Source: Eunapius fragilis
Lineage: Eukaryota > Porifera > Demospongiae > Spongillida > Spongillidae
Length of the DNA: 64,000 nt
Direction of reading: 5' to 3'
Assembly (NCBI GenBank): GCA_963681505.1
Contig: OY811971.1
Span: 607,501-671,500, forward strand
Under the pieces are notes generated by a model that worked only from the letters and a program-made list of their open reading frames with translations, was not told the origin of the DNA and made no database searches. Shown here piece after piece: positions 13,220 to 24,184 of the stretch. Position 1 is the first letter of the stretch, and each line of letters opens with the position of its first letter. Made by a program: the position numbers and the translations under genes.

Positions 13220-13510
13220 AGGGGGCCTAGGCCCCCCCCCCCCCCCCCAATCTTGGGCAATATGTGTGTAATGTACGCTGAATTTATATTGGACACACCC
13301 TCTGGGCCCCCCCAATCTTGTTTACGTTCCTAAGCTTCTACACTGGTGGAGCTATCAGCACTCCCCCAGACCCCCCTTGCTGTCACGGGAGGGGGCATGC
13401 CTCCCCCAGTGTGAATATATTTATCAGATCCCCCTTTCCCAAAATCCTGGATCCGCCCCTGCACTACCAGTAACCAGTCGTTCGATCCGCCATTTTATTT
13501 TAACTTACGC
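9231..13510. other. gene-poor interval with simple-sequence tracts
   Basis: I recognise no gene. Contents: a G run near 9496, GT-rich DNA at about 9900-9975, a C run at 10801-10825, a G run at 11576-11594, and a GC palindrome at about 13037-13066 (CCGGCGGCCGCCGG). A G run followed by a C run occupies 13188-13250. The segment ending in CTGGATCCGCCCCTG near 13460 looks like the end of a dispersed repeat. Short open frames lack motifs. Confidence 0.4.
13188..13250. repeat. poly-G then poly-C inverted homopolymers
   Basis: A run of about 28 G is followed 14 bases later by a run of about 18 C. The pair can fold on itself, and each can form a four-stranded structure on one strand. Lengths of such runs are often unreliable in assemblies. 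Confidence 0.8.
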
Positions 13511-13621
13511 TGTTAGAACAATAGTGTAATCTTTGGATTAATTGACCAGCGCATGCGTGGTGCATTTATTTGGCGTCTTTGTGTATTGTTGGGTCGTTGG
13601 TTCTTGGCTTCGTTTCCTTAC
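13511..13621 (+). repeat. Gypsy-1 5' LTR
   Basis: Starts TGTTAGAACAATAG and ends near CTTCGTTTCCTTAC. It is homologous to 22446-22572 with two internal deletions. The end is ambiguous by one base because an A is shared with the flank. Confidence 0.75.
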
Positions 13622-13641
13622 ATTTATTGGCGACGAGGGTC

Positions 13642-14710
13642 ATGGATGCAAACGCCATACGACAGGTTAGAGCGTTTTGATGTAGCGGTGGAATAATTTG
13701 ATTATTACATTCAACGTTTTGAGACCGAATTGGACCTTCACAATTTGCTTCCTGGCGATGCCACGGCAGATGCCCGTAGGAGCCTCCTGTTATCCCGAAT
13801 TGGACACGATGCTTTTAAGGTATTGGTCGACCATTTTAGACCGGATGCTGTCAACACGAAGACGTATGTCGATTTAAAACGCACCCTTCAAACTCATTTC
13901 AAGAAGGACACTTGTGTGATTGCAGAAAGGGTGAAATTCACGTTACGTCACCGGAAAGAGGATGAAACCGTAACACAGTTTTTGATTTTATTGCGTGCAA
14001 TTGGTGGGAAATGCGCTTTTGGCCAATGCTTAGATGAAAGGTTATGGGATCAGTTGGTGATTGGCGTAAGCAATGATTCATGGCAACAGGAAATTTTTAG
14101 ACTACATCCAAAGAATGACACTACACTTCAACAGGTTGAGCAGTCGGCATTAATAGTGGAGCAGGCTTTTACCCAACAGCAACAAATACGTGCTATGACA
14201 AAAAGTGAGCTTAAACAGGAGACAACCACCTGCAGGGTTAAGGCCAAACCAAACAGACTAGGTACAGGTAAACAGAGATTTGAGCAAATGAGGGATTTAC
14301 ATGTAGAGGTTGATTGTTTGAAGTGTGGGTTTCCCAGACACATGAAAGTGGAGTCATGCCTAGCAGCAAGTTCAAGCTGTCACACATGTGGACTGGAACG
14401 ACATTTTGCTCGAGTTTGCATAAAGTCTGGAAAGGCTATTGTGAAAAAGTGGAAAGGAAAACAGGTAAATTCAGCTGAAACCGAAACCAGGGAAGGCACA
14501 TGGTCCAGTGGTGAAGAGGAATCAAGGGTCTTGAATACCATAAGGGCTATCAAGTCAGTTTCGGCTAAGGTGGAAGTTCAGTTAAACGGAAGACCTATAT
14601 TGGTTTATGATCCTGGTGCATCAAGATCCATTATTAGTAAACACATGTGGATGAAGATTGGGTCTCCACCCCTTAAACCTACAAGTTCATTGTTGCTTAC
14701 ACCAATGTAA
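13642..14710 (+). pseudogene. gag: Gypsy-1 gag and protease region
   Basis: The start codon at 13642 opens a frame beginning MDANAIRQ that breaks within about 40 bp. The long frame runs 13730-14710. It has a capsid-like region (about residues 1-160), then cysteine-rich CLKCGFPRHMK and CHTCGLERHFARVC, which are two zinc-knuckle-like motifs near residues 204-232. The C-terminus holds a retropepsin-like segment VQLNGRPILVYDPGAS. The catalytic motif is DPGA where families usually have D-T/S-GA, so the protease is probably inactive. The flap and C-terminal ILGxD helix are not in this frame. Gag packages the RNA and protease matures the polyprotein in functional elements. Confidence 0.7.
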
Positions 14711-15186
14711 TGGTGGACACATGTGGTGAGGCAGTAGTAGCAGTGAAATTGAAAGAGAAGGTGTTAGGAAACATGACTTACCGCTTTTTGGATTGGATTG
14801 GTGCCTTAGTTTTGGGTTGGAATTACCATCTGTGGTGAGACTGGACAGTGTAAATCAGTTGGGTGAGCCACAAAAGCAATCTGAGATTGAATTGGAAGCT
14901 TTGATTAGTGAATATCAAGAGCTATTCGGTGATGACCTAGGTGTAATAAAAGGACATAAAGCGGTGTACATTTAAAAAGCAACATTACTCCCAAGGTTTA
15001 CTCAGCATGGCCATTACCATTTGCAATGAAGGAGTCTGTGGAAATTGTGCTAAGACGGTTAGTGGACAAGAGTATTATTGAACCAGTAGATACTCAAAGA
15101 CACCCTGTGGAATGGGCCTCACCAATTGCATGTGCGTGTGTGTGAGAAAAGCTTCTGGCACCATTAGGATTTGTGGTGACTTCATG
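14711..15186 (+). pseudogene. pol: Gypsy-1 reverse transcriptase, 5' part
   Basis: After the protease the frame shifts. LFGDDLGVIKGHKA (about 14917-14961) is the connector typical upstream of Gypsy RT. It is followed by segments matching the RT fingers, including PLPFAMKESVE, LVDKSIIEPV and WASPI. A stop lies near 15150 and a second reading of this region contains IRICGDF. The coding text stops at the GCTA target (15187-15190), where Gypsy-2 is inserted, and resumes at 20129. Confidence 0.7.
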
Positions 15187-15190
15187 GCTA

Positions 15191-15414
15191 TGTAATCAGT
15201 GCTACCATCTCATCAACACCTATTGGCAGTAGCATGTGCACGGACAAATTCAACTGGATCTTTAGTTGTTTGTGTGACTCATGCATGCACCAAATGTGTG
15301 AACCCCTCCTTTTGGTGTGTGACATGTAAGTGTATATTGTATGTGCATTGCTGAAGAGATCAGGATATTATCAGTTGTCATTGCTATTGAGATCGGGATC
15401 TACGCTCCACTACA
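15191..15414 (+). repeat. Gypsy-2 5' LTR
   Basis: 224 bp from TGTAATCAGTGC to CGCTCCACTACA. Substitutions relative to the 3' LTR are few, and the 3' copy has a 7-bp insertion near its end. Confidence 0.9.
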
Positions 15415-15427
15415 TTGGTAACAGAGA

Positions 15428-16152
15428 ATGGCCACAGCACCGAGCCACTGCAGTGTTCCGAAGCCGTTTTCATCAGGAGATGCGGCTGAATGGTTGCAGC
15501 GATTCGAGTTGTGCAGCGCGGTGAATGGACGGAAGGAAGAGACGAAGGCGGTGAAGCTACCAACCCTCCTCGAAGGCGAAGCTCTGGCAGTATGGCTCGA
15601 TCTGAACGAGGACGAAAAAACAACCTACGATGTAGTCAAGAAGCACCCCATTGAGACCCTCATGCCGATGGGGTTCACGGTGCTCGACAGATTCCAGACT
15701 CGTCGACTACAACCTGGAGAAGCCCTGTCGGTGTTCAGCCATGACCTTAAAAAGCTACTGGAGCAAGCAATGCCAGAGATTGATAGCAAGGTGCGCGATC
15801 AATTGCTACTACACCAGTTTGTAGCTGGTCTACCTAGCAAGCGGCTACGCGCAGCTGGTGCAGTCACCGATCTAAAGGAAGCCATCAAAAGAGTGAAATT
15901 AATGATGTCATTGGAGGCGGCACCACCAACACTGGCAGCCACAGTAGATCAACATACACCAGATTGCACGTCTCACTGAGCAAGTAGCAGCGCTAGCAGC
16001 ACAGGTGCAGTCAAATCGCCAGCAACCTCAGGCGCGCGAATATCACCAACAATGGCAACAACACAAGGAGTCGCGGTCATGTTTCAAGTGTGGTCACGTA
16101 GGGCACATCGTCAGAGACTGTCGATGCCAGGGAAAAGGCAAAGGGATGTCCG
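15428..16152 (+). pseudogene. gag: Gypsy-2 gag with zinc knuckle
   Basis: An ATG 13 bases after the LTR opens a 183-codon frame (15428-15979) with a capsid-like pattern (GDAAEWLQRFELC, PGEALSVFSHDLKKLL, LLHQFVAGLP). A frameshift near 15955 moves the rest into another frame. That frame reads on through ARLTEQVAALAAQ to a canonical CCHC knuckle CFKCGHVGHIVRDC at about 16080-16121. Binding and packaging of element RNA is the expected role. The frameshift probably separates capsid from nucleocapsid. Confidence 0.75.
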
Positions 16153-16704
16153 CCTAAGGCAGCGGGCATCCCACCAAAACGTAAGCCTAGATCAAATTAC
16201 AGTTGCTTCAGTAAGAAGTAAGATAATTACAATCTGTGGTCAAATTGGAGGCTCTAAGCAGGAAGTCTTATTGGACTCGGGTTCCGCAGTTCTTCTGAGG
16301 CAAGATGTTTTAAAACATGTGGCAACGGGAATTGAACGTACAGAACCCAAACTTGATTTACATCTAGTGACAGCAGCAGGGGAGAATCTACCCATTGTAG
16401 ATCAAGTTAGCATAACAGTGAAGCTTGGCCTAAGGCAGCGGGCATCCCACCAAAACGTAAGCCTAGATCAAATTACAGTTGCTTCAGTAAGAAGTAAGAT
16501 AATTACAATCTGTGGTCAAATTGGAGGCTCTAAGCAGGAAGTCTTATTGGACTCGGGTTCCGCAGTTCTTCTGAGGCAAGATGTTTTAAAACATGTGGCA
16601 ACGGGAATTGAACGTACAGAACCCAAACTTGATTTACATCTAGTGACAGCAGCAGGGGAGAATCTACCCATTGTAGATCAAGTTAGCATAACAGTGAAGC
16701 TTGG
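16153..16704 (+). repeat. 276-bp perfect tandem duplication over the protease
   Basis: 16153-16428 is repeated without a difference that I can find at 16429-16704. The unit keeps frame (92 codons) and carries the catalytic motif LLDSGSAV. The polyprotein therefore has two protease active-site segments, while the downstream ILGMDFL part follows only the second. Perfect identity means the duplication is very recent, or that it is an assembly artefact. Confidence 0.9.
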
Positions 16705-17500
16705 GGATCTGGAGAGGAGGCACAACTTCCTGGTGGTTAAAAGCCTAATCACTCCTGCTATATTGGGGATGGATTTTCTTCAAAAACACAAGATAGTTTT
16801 GGACTTTTCTACTATGCCAGTTACAGTGACACAGATGCAGGACAAAGCACACGCACGTGTACCTGCAGTACCTTCACTTAACCAGGATTCCGAGAAATTT
16901 AGTGCACTGTGGGAATCGGGAGTGGCATTAAAGAGAAAGTGGTGCCCAGTTGCAGGAATCGACATGGCAGAGACAAACAGCGAGGTGATGATCGAAGACT
17001 GTGCAGTCCCACACTATGGGGAAAAAGTGGACTACGAGTTTCCCAAAGATGTTAAGGCATGCTTCGTGGCCACCATGCGGAAATTTAAGAATCTGTTCAT
17101 CACCAAACCTGGAACAACAACAGTGACCTCCCACCACATCACCACCACAGGACCTCCAGTTCGTGTACCACCTCGCAGGATCCCCGCCCACTTTCGAGAT
17201 GAAGTGGAGGCAGTTGTTGCACAATGGGATCATAATGGAAAGCTGCAGTCCTTGGCTAGCACCTGCACTGTATATGTGCCAAAGAAGTCGGGGGAAGTGA
17301 GGCTGTGTGTTGACTACCGCGAGCTGAATGAGCGAACTGTAAAAGATGCCTACCCCCTGCCACTAGTGGATGAAGTCCAGGGCAGACTAGCTGGAGCAGC
17401 CATATTTAGCAAATTGGATCTCCAGAGTGGATACTGGCAGCTACCAATGGAAGCACAAGACAGAGAGAAGACAGCCTTTTCACCTGGTCCTGGAATGTGA
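16153..17500 (+). pseudogene. pol: Gypsy-2 protease and N-terminal reverse transcriptase
   Basis: This open frame has two copies of the retropepsin N-terminal half (LLDSGSAV), then LITPAILGMDFLQKH completing the second. The RT fingers follow (VYVPKKSGEVRLCVDYRELN, DAYPLPLVDEV, FSKLDLQSGYWQLP). It ends at a TGA (17498-17500) inside the region before MPFGL. The same frame continues afterwards, so this is a simple nonsense change. The segment WDHNGKLQSLAST differs from the usual 'GxIxPSxSPWxSP' box, which may reflect decay. Confidence 0.8.
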
Positions 17501-18492
17501 GCATATGAATTCACTCGAATGCCTTTTGGACTCTGTGGCGCACCCAGCTCCTTTCAGCGCTTAATGGACACCATTATGAGAGGACTGCCATTTGTAACAA
17601 CTTACATGGATGATGTCCTCATTCATTCCAGTAGTGAAGAAATTCACAGTAGCCATTTGGAACAAGTCCTTCAGAAGGCAGTATTGACACTACGTGGTAA
17701 CAAGTGCCAAATTGGACTCCCGGAAGTTGCATTCCTTGTACATGTCTTCAGTGGAGCAGGAGTGATGCCTGACAAGGCTAAGGTCAAAACAGTGGAAGAG
17801 TGGCCTACATCAACACTGCAAAAGAAGTGCAGCAATTTCTGGGGCTGGCCTCATACTATAGGCGATTTGTGTCAAGGTTCGCTGACATTGCAGCACCTCT
17901 GCACCACCTAACACAGAAGGATGTCCAGTTCTGCTGGACCAAAGAATGCAATGAGTCCCTCCAGTGCTTGAAGAGGTCACTGACAGAAGCACCAATACTA
18001 GCATTCCCACACTTTGACTTGCATGCCAGCCCCTTTATCCTTCAAACTGATGCTAGTGCCAGGGGACTGGGTACAATACTGCAGCAGGATGGACATGTGA
18101 TTGCCTATGCAAGTCGTGTGCTGAATAAGGCTGAATGTAACTACAGTGTCATACAACGTGAGTGCTTGGCAGCAGTGTATGGCATGAAGCAGTTCAGGCA
18201 TTACCTGTTGGGGCGACCATTTGAACTTTCGACTGACCACGAGCCACTTAAGTGGTTGGTAAACCAAAAGTTGGAGGGAATGCTGGGACGCTGGACACAA
18301 GCTCCGCAGGAGTACAGTTTTACTGTTGAGTATCGCAGAGGCAGTCAGAACACCAATGCTGATGCATTATCCAGACGGAGAGAGACTGGCATGGCCACAC
18401 TTCCAGCAACAGTGACCAGAGCAGACACGCAAACACCACTGAGCTGCATTCTAGCAGTTCAGAAACAGGACCAAGTCATCAAGCTGGTCGCT
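17501..18492 (+). pseudogene. pol: Gypsy-2 RT palm/thumb and RNase H
   Basis: RMPFGLCGAPSSFQRLM and TYMDDVLIHS (catalytic YMDD near 17606) mark the RT palm. A frameshift near 17812 leads to EVQQFLGLASYYRRF, the thumb/connection. RNase H follows with FILQTDASARGLGTIL, AVYGMKQFRHYLLG, STDHEPLKWL and NTNADALSRR. A TAG at 18493-18495 ends the frame before integrase without changing phase. Confidence 0.85.
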
Positions 18493-18498
18493 TAGGCA

Positions 18499-19760
18499 TT
18501 GAAATTGTCAAGTCACCCTGCAAACATCGATTGGCGAAAGCCCCCTTTGAGAAGATACTCCCAGTTGTGGGCACAGCTTCTCCTAAAGGACGGCATTGTA
18601 TGGAGGCACTATACACCTGGACCAACTTCAGATGCAGTAACAGTGCCAGTTCTTCCAGCTGCTCTCCAGAAAGAGGCATTGCAGCAGTGCCATGACTCAC
18701 CTCAAGCAGGCCATCAAGGTGCACAGAAAACTCTCTACCGACTGAGACGTATGGCATACTGGGTCAATATGGCACAAGATGTGGAATGCCATTGCAGGAA
18801 ATGCACTGTATGCCAGCAGACAAAGCCAACCATGCCTATGAGGGTGCAGATGACAAATGTGCCAATTGGAAGACCATGGCAAATGATAGCAATGGACATC
18901 TTGGAGGTACCAGTGTCATCTAACAACAATAGATATCTTCTTGTAGTCCACGACTATTTTACCAAGTGGGCTGATGCAAGACCACTACCTGACCAATCTG
19001 CCTCCAGGATAACCACAGAACTGGTGGACCTGTTCACCACATATGGAGTACCTGAAATTGTGCACTCAGATCAAGGTCGTAATTTCAAGAGTGCTATCTT
19101 TCAGCATGTGTTAAAGGCAATTGGTGTGAAGAAAACTCGGACTACTGCCTATCACCCACAAGGTGACGGCATGGTGGAAAGGTTCAACTGCACCGTGCTC
19201 CAGTTACTCAGCACATATGTCACCAGGCAGGAGTGGGAGAAGCATCTCTACGCCTATAGGACATCAGTACACTCCTCAACTGGAGTGTCTCCTTTTGAAC
19301 TGATGTATGGTAGCCTGAAGGAGACACACTAACCTTACCACCAACAGCATATGCCCCTGGGGGGTATGATGAGACTCTGCATGCCAAGTTGGCTGAGTTG
19401 ACTGACCTTGTGGAGGCTCACATGGCTGAAGCAGCAGAGGGACAGAGGCAACAGTACAACAAACACTCACATGAGCAACCCTTTAAAGTGGATGATCCAG
19501 TCTGGTTATCTATACCAACTGCTGGGAAGCTGGACCCTCGCTGGGAAGGAAACTGGGTGGTAACAGCGTGCAAATCACCAGTGAATGTTGCAATTTCAGA
19601 CGGACCACGGAGAAGGGTAGTACAAGTTAACAGGATCAGACATCGTCACCAACCAGCTGTGCAGCTCCATGCGGAATATGCTCTTCCAGAAAACCAGAGT
19701 GGTCATCTACAGTGGCAAGCACCCCAAGTCAACCATGATATTCAGCACCAGCCAGAATAA
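18499..19760 (+). pseudogene. pol: Gypsy-2 integrase and C-terminal tail
   Basis: The HHCC zinc domain reads HDSPQAGHQG with CRKCTVCQQTK (about 18690-18825). The DDE core has D in AMDILEVP (about 18890), D in HSDQGRNF (about 19062) and E in GMVERFN (about 19172). After ELMYG a frameshift near 19320 moves the tail to 19389-19760. There VDDPVWLSIP and a basic 'GPRRRVVQVNRIRHRH' match the usual Gypsy integrase C-terminal fold. The catalytic triad is intact although the polyprotein is not. Confidence 0.85.
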
Positions 19761-19892
19761 CTACCTGTTCAGATCCCTGCAGAGGGCCATGTTGCAGATG
19801 ACCTGGTTGAGGTGCCTCGCAGGTACCCTGAAAGGGTGTGACACAGATCTGACTATTTTTAGAGCTTGAGGTCATTGAAATTGATGGAGAGG

Positions 19893-20124
19893 TGCGTAAT
19901 CAGTGCTACCATCTCATCAACACCTATTGGCAGTAGCATGTGCATGGACTAATCCAACTGGATCTTTAGTTGTTTGTGTGACTCATGCATGCACCAAATG
20001 TGTGAACCCCTCCTTTTGGTTTGTGACATGTAAGTATATATGGTATGTGCATTGCTGAAAGATCAGGATATTATCAGTTGTCATTGCTATTGAGACCGGG
20101 ATCTACGATCTATGCTCCACTACA
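19893..20124 (+). repeat. Gypsy-2 3' LTR
   Basis: Homologous to 15191-15414. It starts TGCGTAATCAGTG (two bases longer than the 5' copy) and ends ATGCTCCACTACA before the GCTA duplication. Confidence 0.9.
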
Positions 20125-20128
20125 GCTA

Positions 20129-21807
20129 CAATAAAGCCATGCATATATGTTGACCCTCACCACTGCCTAGATTTGAGGATCTTATGTCTAAAATCACTGG
20201 TTGTAAACATTTTACAAAGATTGATCTTTCTGAGGCTTATTTACAGATGTAGATGAACAGTCTCGAAAGTATTTTGTTATTGCAACGCGCATTGGGTATT
20301 TTCAGTACAAGAGGTTACCTTTTGGAGTTAACTTTGCTCCAGCATATTTTCAAAAGACTATGGAGAAAATCCTGGAAGGAGTACCTTATACAGCTGTTTT
20401 CATGATGATATTCTTGTTGTCGGAAAATCTAAGGAAGAACGCTTCAAGATCTTGCGTGATATTTTTCATAGATTAAGGCTATCAAACATACGAATCAGGA
20501 AGTCGAAATGTGTGTTCTTTCAAAAAGAAATTAGTATCTGGGTCATCGTATTGATGAGCAGGGGATTCATCCAACAGAGGAGCATTTTCAGGCTATAAAA
20601 TGCATGCCTACTCCTAGCAACAAAAAGGAGCTCCGGTCCTTTTTGGGGTCAGTGAATTATTATTCCCGTTTCATTCCTCATTTACAGGCTATGTGTGCTT
20701 CATTACATGACTTGGTTAAAGTGGAAATTAAGTGGGCATGGAACGCGACACATGATTGGTTGTTCATAAAATTAAAGCACCTATTGACATCAAAAGACAC
20801 CCTGATACATTATAGTTTGGAGTTACCAGTGATTGTCACAACTGACACAAGTGATTTGGGGGTTGGTGCTGTTTTATCACACAAGTTCCCTGATGGTACA
20901 GAAAAACCTGTAGGTTATGCTTATAGGAGGCTGAGCAAGCAGTATGCAGCCATAGACAAGGAAGCCTTGGCTATTGTGTTCGGAATCGTTAAATTTCATC
21001 AGTATGTATATGGTCATCACTTTACAAACTGATCACAAACCATTGGAGTGGATTCTTGGGGCACACAGGGAATTCCAAGAATGGTGGCAAATCGATTGCA
21101 AGCATTGGGCACTGACCATGAGTGCTTATGATTATGAACTGAAGGTGGTGCAAGGGAAGGAAAATGTTGTTGCTGACTTTTTGTCTAGGCTACCCTTGAG
21201 TTCCACCAATGCATCTGCTGCTGAAAGGGTAGGAGAGTCTGATGTGTTGTTGAATGAGCATTTGGGAGACCTATCATTGACCAGGAGGGACTTGCAAAGA
21301 GAGTCTCAAAGGGATGACGTTCTAAAGAGGGTTATAGCTTATGTGGATCAGAGATGGCCAGTGGACAGATCAAAGGTCTCACCTGAGTTTACCACATTTT
21401 GGGAGAAGAGGGAATCACTGTCATTTGAAAATTGTATTCTTCTTTGGAGTGGAAGAATTGTAGTCCCCTATTCACTGCGTAACCAGGTCCTAACACTCCT
21501 GCATGAGGGACATCCAGGAATTTGGGCCATGAGAGCCTTGGCATGGTTTTATGTTTGGTGGCCTCGTATTGACTCGGAAATCGAGGTATTTTTGAAAGGA
21601 TGTTACTCTTGTCAAGAAAACAGACCTCGGGCACCAGAAACACTCCTCTATTCCTGGAATTCACCCTCTGAACCTTGGGCTCGGATTCATATTGATTACG
21701 CTGGGCCGTTTGAGGGCATGCATTGGTTCAAATCCACAGGACACTCTCCAGCCGAGTTGCTAACTAGGGCATCGGTTAAGACGCAAGCGGGATCTACTAA
21801 AACCTGA
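20129..21807 (+). pseudogene. pol: Gypsy-1 pol, 3' part (RT, RNase H, truncated integrase)
   Basis: RT resumes directly after the Gypsy-2 target duplication with PLPRFEDL and FTKIDLSEAYLQM. It continues in other frames with RLPFGVNFAP and a degraded catalytic box near 20403 where one base is lost before DDILVVG. Frame 20604-21032 holds the thumb and RNase H (ELRSFLGSVNYYSRF, VTTDTSDLGVGAVL). A frameshift near 21025 leads to DHKPLEWILG and VVADFLSRLP. Integrase keeps its zinc domain (HEGHPGIWAMRALAWFYVWWP, CYSCQENRP) and first D (HIDYAGPFEG). It then jumps to WFKSTGHSPAEL, so the part with the second D and the E is deleted. Confidence 0.8.
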
Positions 21808-22426
21808 TGCAAATAGTTCTTCAGACAAGTCGTCAGTAATGCAAAAACAGTATCATGATAACAAAGCACAACCACATTGGTTTTTCCAGGATGAGGCGGT
21901 ATGGGTTCAGAAACCATCTCAACAGGGCTATGTAGCTGGCATCATCAAGAAGCGATATTCAGATTACTCATTTCTGGTGGATATTAACGGGGTCGTTCGA
22001 AGGAAACATGCAGACCAATTGCGTGTATGACATATGGAGCAGTCAGAGCCAGCAGATGAGCCAGTGATAGAGGAGCGTGACACTTTTATGCATTATACAC
22101 ACTTCAACCACAGTGATTGCAGTGACACACACCCACAAAGAGACATGGCAAACAACCCAGGTCCTCCATCCCCAGTGATGGTCCCTTCAGAGAAGAATGA
22201 ACCTGAGTTGCAGCCAGTGGTGTCTTTGCCTCAGCAGGGTTCAGTTGGTCAAGAGGAAAAGTCAGACAAAACTGTGGGTGGATCAGAAACAAATGTGGCT
22301 CAGGATAAAACAGGAAATGGTGATACCTCTGTTGGGGTCTGGTATCCCCGAGACCAAGAAGGAATTGCAGACCAACTGCGTGTCCATATGAAAAATATCT
22401 GTAGGACCCTAGGGCAAAATAACTGA
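21808..22426 (+). pseudogene. Gypsy-1 integrase tail and C-terminal extension
   Basis: AQPHWFFQDEAVWVQ with GIIKKRYSDYSFLVDINGVV and RRKHADQLRV resembles the chromatin-binding or SH3-like end of Gypsy integrases. A TGA at 22028-22030 is followed by an acidic open frame (MEQSEPADEPV and beyond) up to 22426. That frame repeats ADQLRV near its end. It lies just before the purine tract and the 3' LTR. Confidence 0.6.
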
Positions 22427-22445
22427 AAAAAAAAGGGGGGACAAA

Positions 22446-22572
22446 TGTTAGAATAGTGTAATCGTTGGATTAATTGACTAGCGCATGCGTGGTGCAATTA
22501 CTGGAATCGATTTGGCGTGTTCTAGCTCTTTGTGTATTGTTGGGTCGTTGGTTCTCGGCTTCGTTTCCTTGC
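22446..22572 (+). repeat. Gypsy-1 3' LTR
   Basis: Starts TGTTAGAATAGTG after an A/G purine tract and ends CTTCGTTTCCTTGC before ACGC. It is 127 bp and includes pieces absent from the 5' LTR. Confidence 0.75.
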
Positions 22573-22576
22573 ACGC

Positions 22577-23650
22577 TACTACAATCCCTTCAGTGTAATC
22601 AGAGATTATCCATATAATTATATAATTGTATGCATAGACCAATGCTCACCAGTGGAATTCAATGAAACTATTGCTAAGCATCTTCCCCCAGCAACCCAAA
22701 TAAAAGAGCATCAAGTGTAAAACTGTTCCTTTGTGTCGCAAACTCGGCAGAGGCGAATACATCGGAGGGGATCCAAGTTGTCCGGACCCCCCTTCCAGCC
22801 GATCATGAATTAATTAACGTGAATTAAAGACGCAAATCAACCTGGTTCAACCATATCTTCACATACTTCTGGTTATCTTGGCGACAAAACGGCCAGCTAT
22901 GACAGAGGCTGATATGGGGGGGGGGGGGGGGGCTCAGATTTGATGATGAATAAAATTAAGAAACAATACTATTAACGACTGCAATTAACAACATCCCACG
23001 TGATATATCGTATCATCCAGACGGCAAGCAAACGTGTTCACTCACCTCATTGATTCGGCAAGTATCTTGAGTTACTTTTCCTAGAAAACAGACGGTAATC
23101 ATCAAATTATGTAATGTGTTAAATGGATTTACGGATTGATGCGTACAGGAATCACGCACCCATCTTGACTTCAACCACCCAATCACGTATCTCGTTATGC
23201 CAATACCGGTATTCAATTCTTATAAACTATACGCTCAGCATTTGTCACAATTGAAATTGATGAATGTATGTGAAGCATTTATCAGCAAGCTCACAAAAAA
23301 TGTTTCAATTTTGTATTTTGTATCAGTAAATGTACATTTTACTGTTTCATTAGTTCAATCAAATGTGAAATGCTTCTCTCGATAGTTTCTACATTCCACT
23401 CCAATCGGTCATGAATTTAGGATACGCAGTTTTTGAATTGCACTGATACGCCGAAACCCCCCCACCATTATTTGCCGTCATTTCTTTCCCCCCAGATTAA
23501 GGCTTCAATATTGATAGTTAGTCTGTGTCACCACGTGTGGGACCTTCCGCACCCTCCCCCTGTAGATTATTCATGTCCGACACCCCCCTTCTAGAATTCC
23601 TGTACCCCCCCCCCTCCTCCTTGCCAGGGCCTGGGCCCAGAGGAGCCAAG
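22577..23650. other. no gene recognised; dispersed-repeat debris
   Basis: There is a G run at 22917-22932, and C-rich patches with 'TCCGGACCCCCC' near 22780 and 'CACCCCCCTTCTAGAATTCC' near 23580. The latter look like ends of dispersed repeats. There is no coding evidence. Confidence 0.4.
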
Positions 23651-23763
23651 AATTGAGTGTGAGACTACGCATTTTGGTCCCATCTCACGCTCTCTAAGAG
23701 GTATCCGATCTCACGCAAAAAATTATAACCAACTTATTGTGCTGGTGCCACTGATTTTTTCTT

Positions 23764-24184
23764 GTGGTAATCATTCCAAATGGCAGAAAGGAAGAGCAAT
23801 GTCGAAACTTAGAAAGTGATTCAGAATCAACGAGCGATATAGATTACGAGAGATCGAAACCGTCCAAAATAAGTAAAAACTACAAAGCAAAAGTAAAACC
23901 TACAAACCTACAAAGCCAAAGAAGAAATATTATTCAAGTTTTAAGAACCCTACTACAGAATGGATCTGATATGAGAATATCTTAGCTGTGTTAAGAGTGC
24001 AGATGGCAAGTTTTCATTTTCAAGACCTGCAAAACTTGTTTTAATATTGCCCCACAGCAATGCAGCAGCAGAGGCGTTTAGCATCGTTACTAAAAATAAA
24101 ATTGCGTTCAGACCTAATCTTTCCTTAGATGGAACATTGTCAAGTAGCCATGCGTTCATTATAAACCTCAGGACACCGTTTTAA
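23764..24184 (+). pseudogene. hAT transposase relic, C-terminal dimerisation region
   Basis: The frame ending at 24184 reads RPAKLVLILPHSNAAAEAF and then a segment with TKNKIAFRPNLS and DGTLSS. The 'PHSNA...E..FS' pattern matches the hAT C-terminal dimerisation domain, with E followed by A instead of R. An acidic, basic-rich open frame (23764-23985) lies upstream and may be part of the same gene. There is no zinc finger or DDE core. TIR-like CAGAG(N)2G/CCAA sequences near 23640 and 24345 could be ends, but I found no matching 8-bp duplication. Confidence 0.5.

Larger units (their letters stand above)
15191..20124 (+). mobile_element. Ty3/Gypsy LTR retrotransposon Gypsy-2, nested
   Basis: LTRs at 15191-15414 and 19893-20124 are about 96% identical by eye. 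The target duplication GCTA is at 15187-15190 and 20125-20128. The primer-binding-like TTGGTAACAGAG follows the 5' LTR and a purine stretch GATGGAGAGG precedes the 3' LTR. It contains gag, zinc knuckle, protease (partly duplicated), RT with YMDD, RNase H and integrase. Several frameshifts and stops make it defective, though the close LTRs suggest a fairly recent insertion. It split Gypsy-1 in the middle of RT, so it is younger. Confidence 0.92.
13511..22572 (+). mobile_element. Ty3/Gypsy LTR retrotransposon Gypsy-1 (host of nested Gypsy-2)
   Basis: Both LTRs start TGTTAGAA and share GTGTATTGTTGGGTCGTTGG and CTTCGTTTCCTT. They are flanked by ACGC at 13507-13510 and 22573-22576, a candidate 4-bp target duplication. 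A primer-binding-like TGGCGACGAGGG follows the 5' LTR. A purine tract of A residues followed by GGGGGG precedes the 3' LTR. Gag, protease, RT, RNase H and part of integrase are present in order. Gypsy-2 interrupts the RT at 15191-20124. Removing it leaves about 4.1 kb. The 5' LTR (111 bp) is missing pieces present in the 3' LTR (127 bp). Confidence 0.85.
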
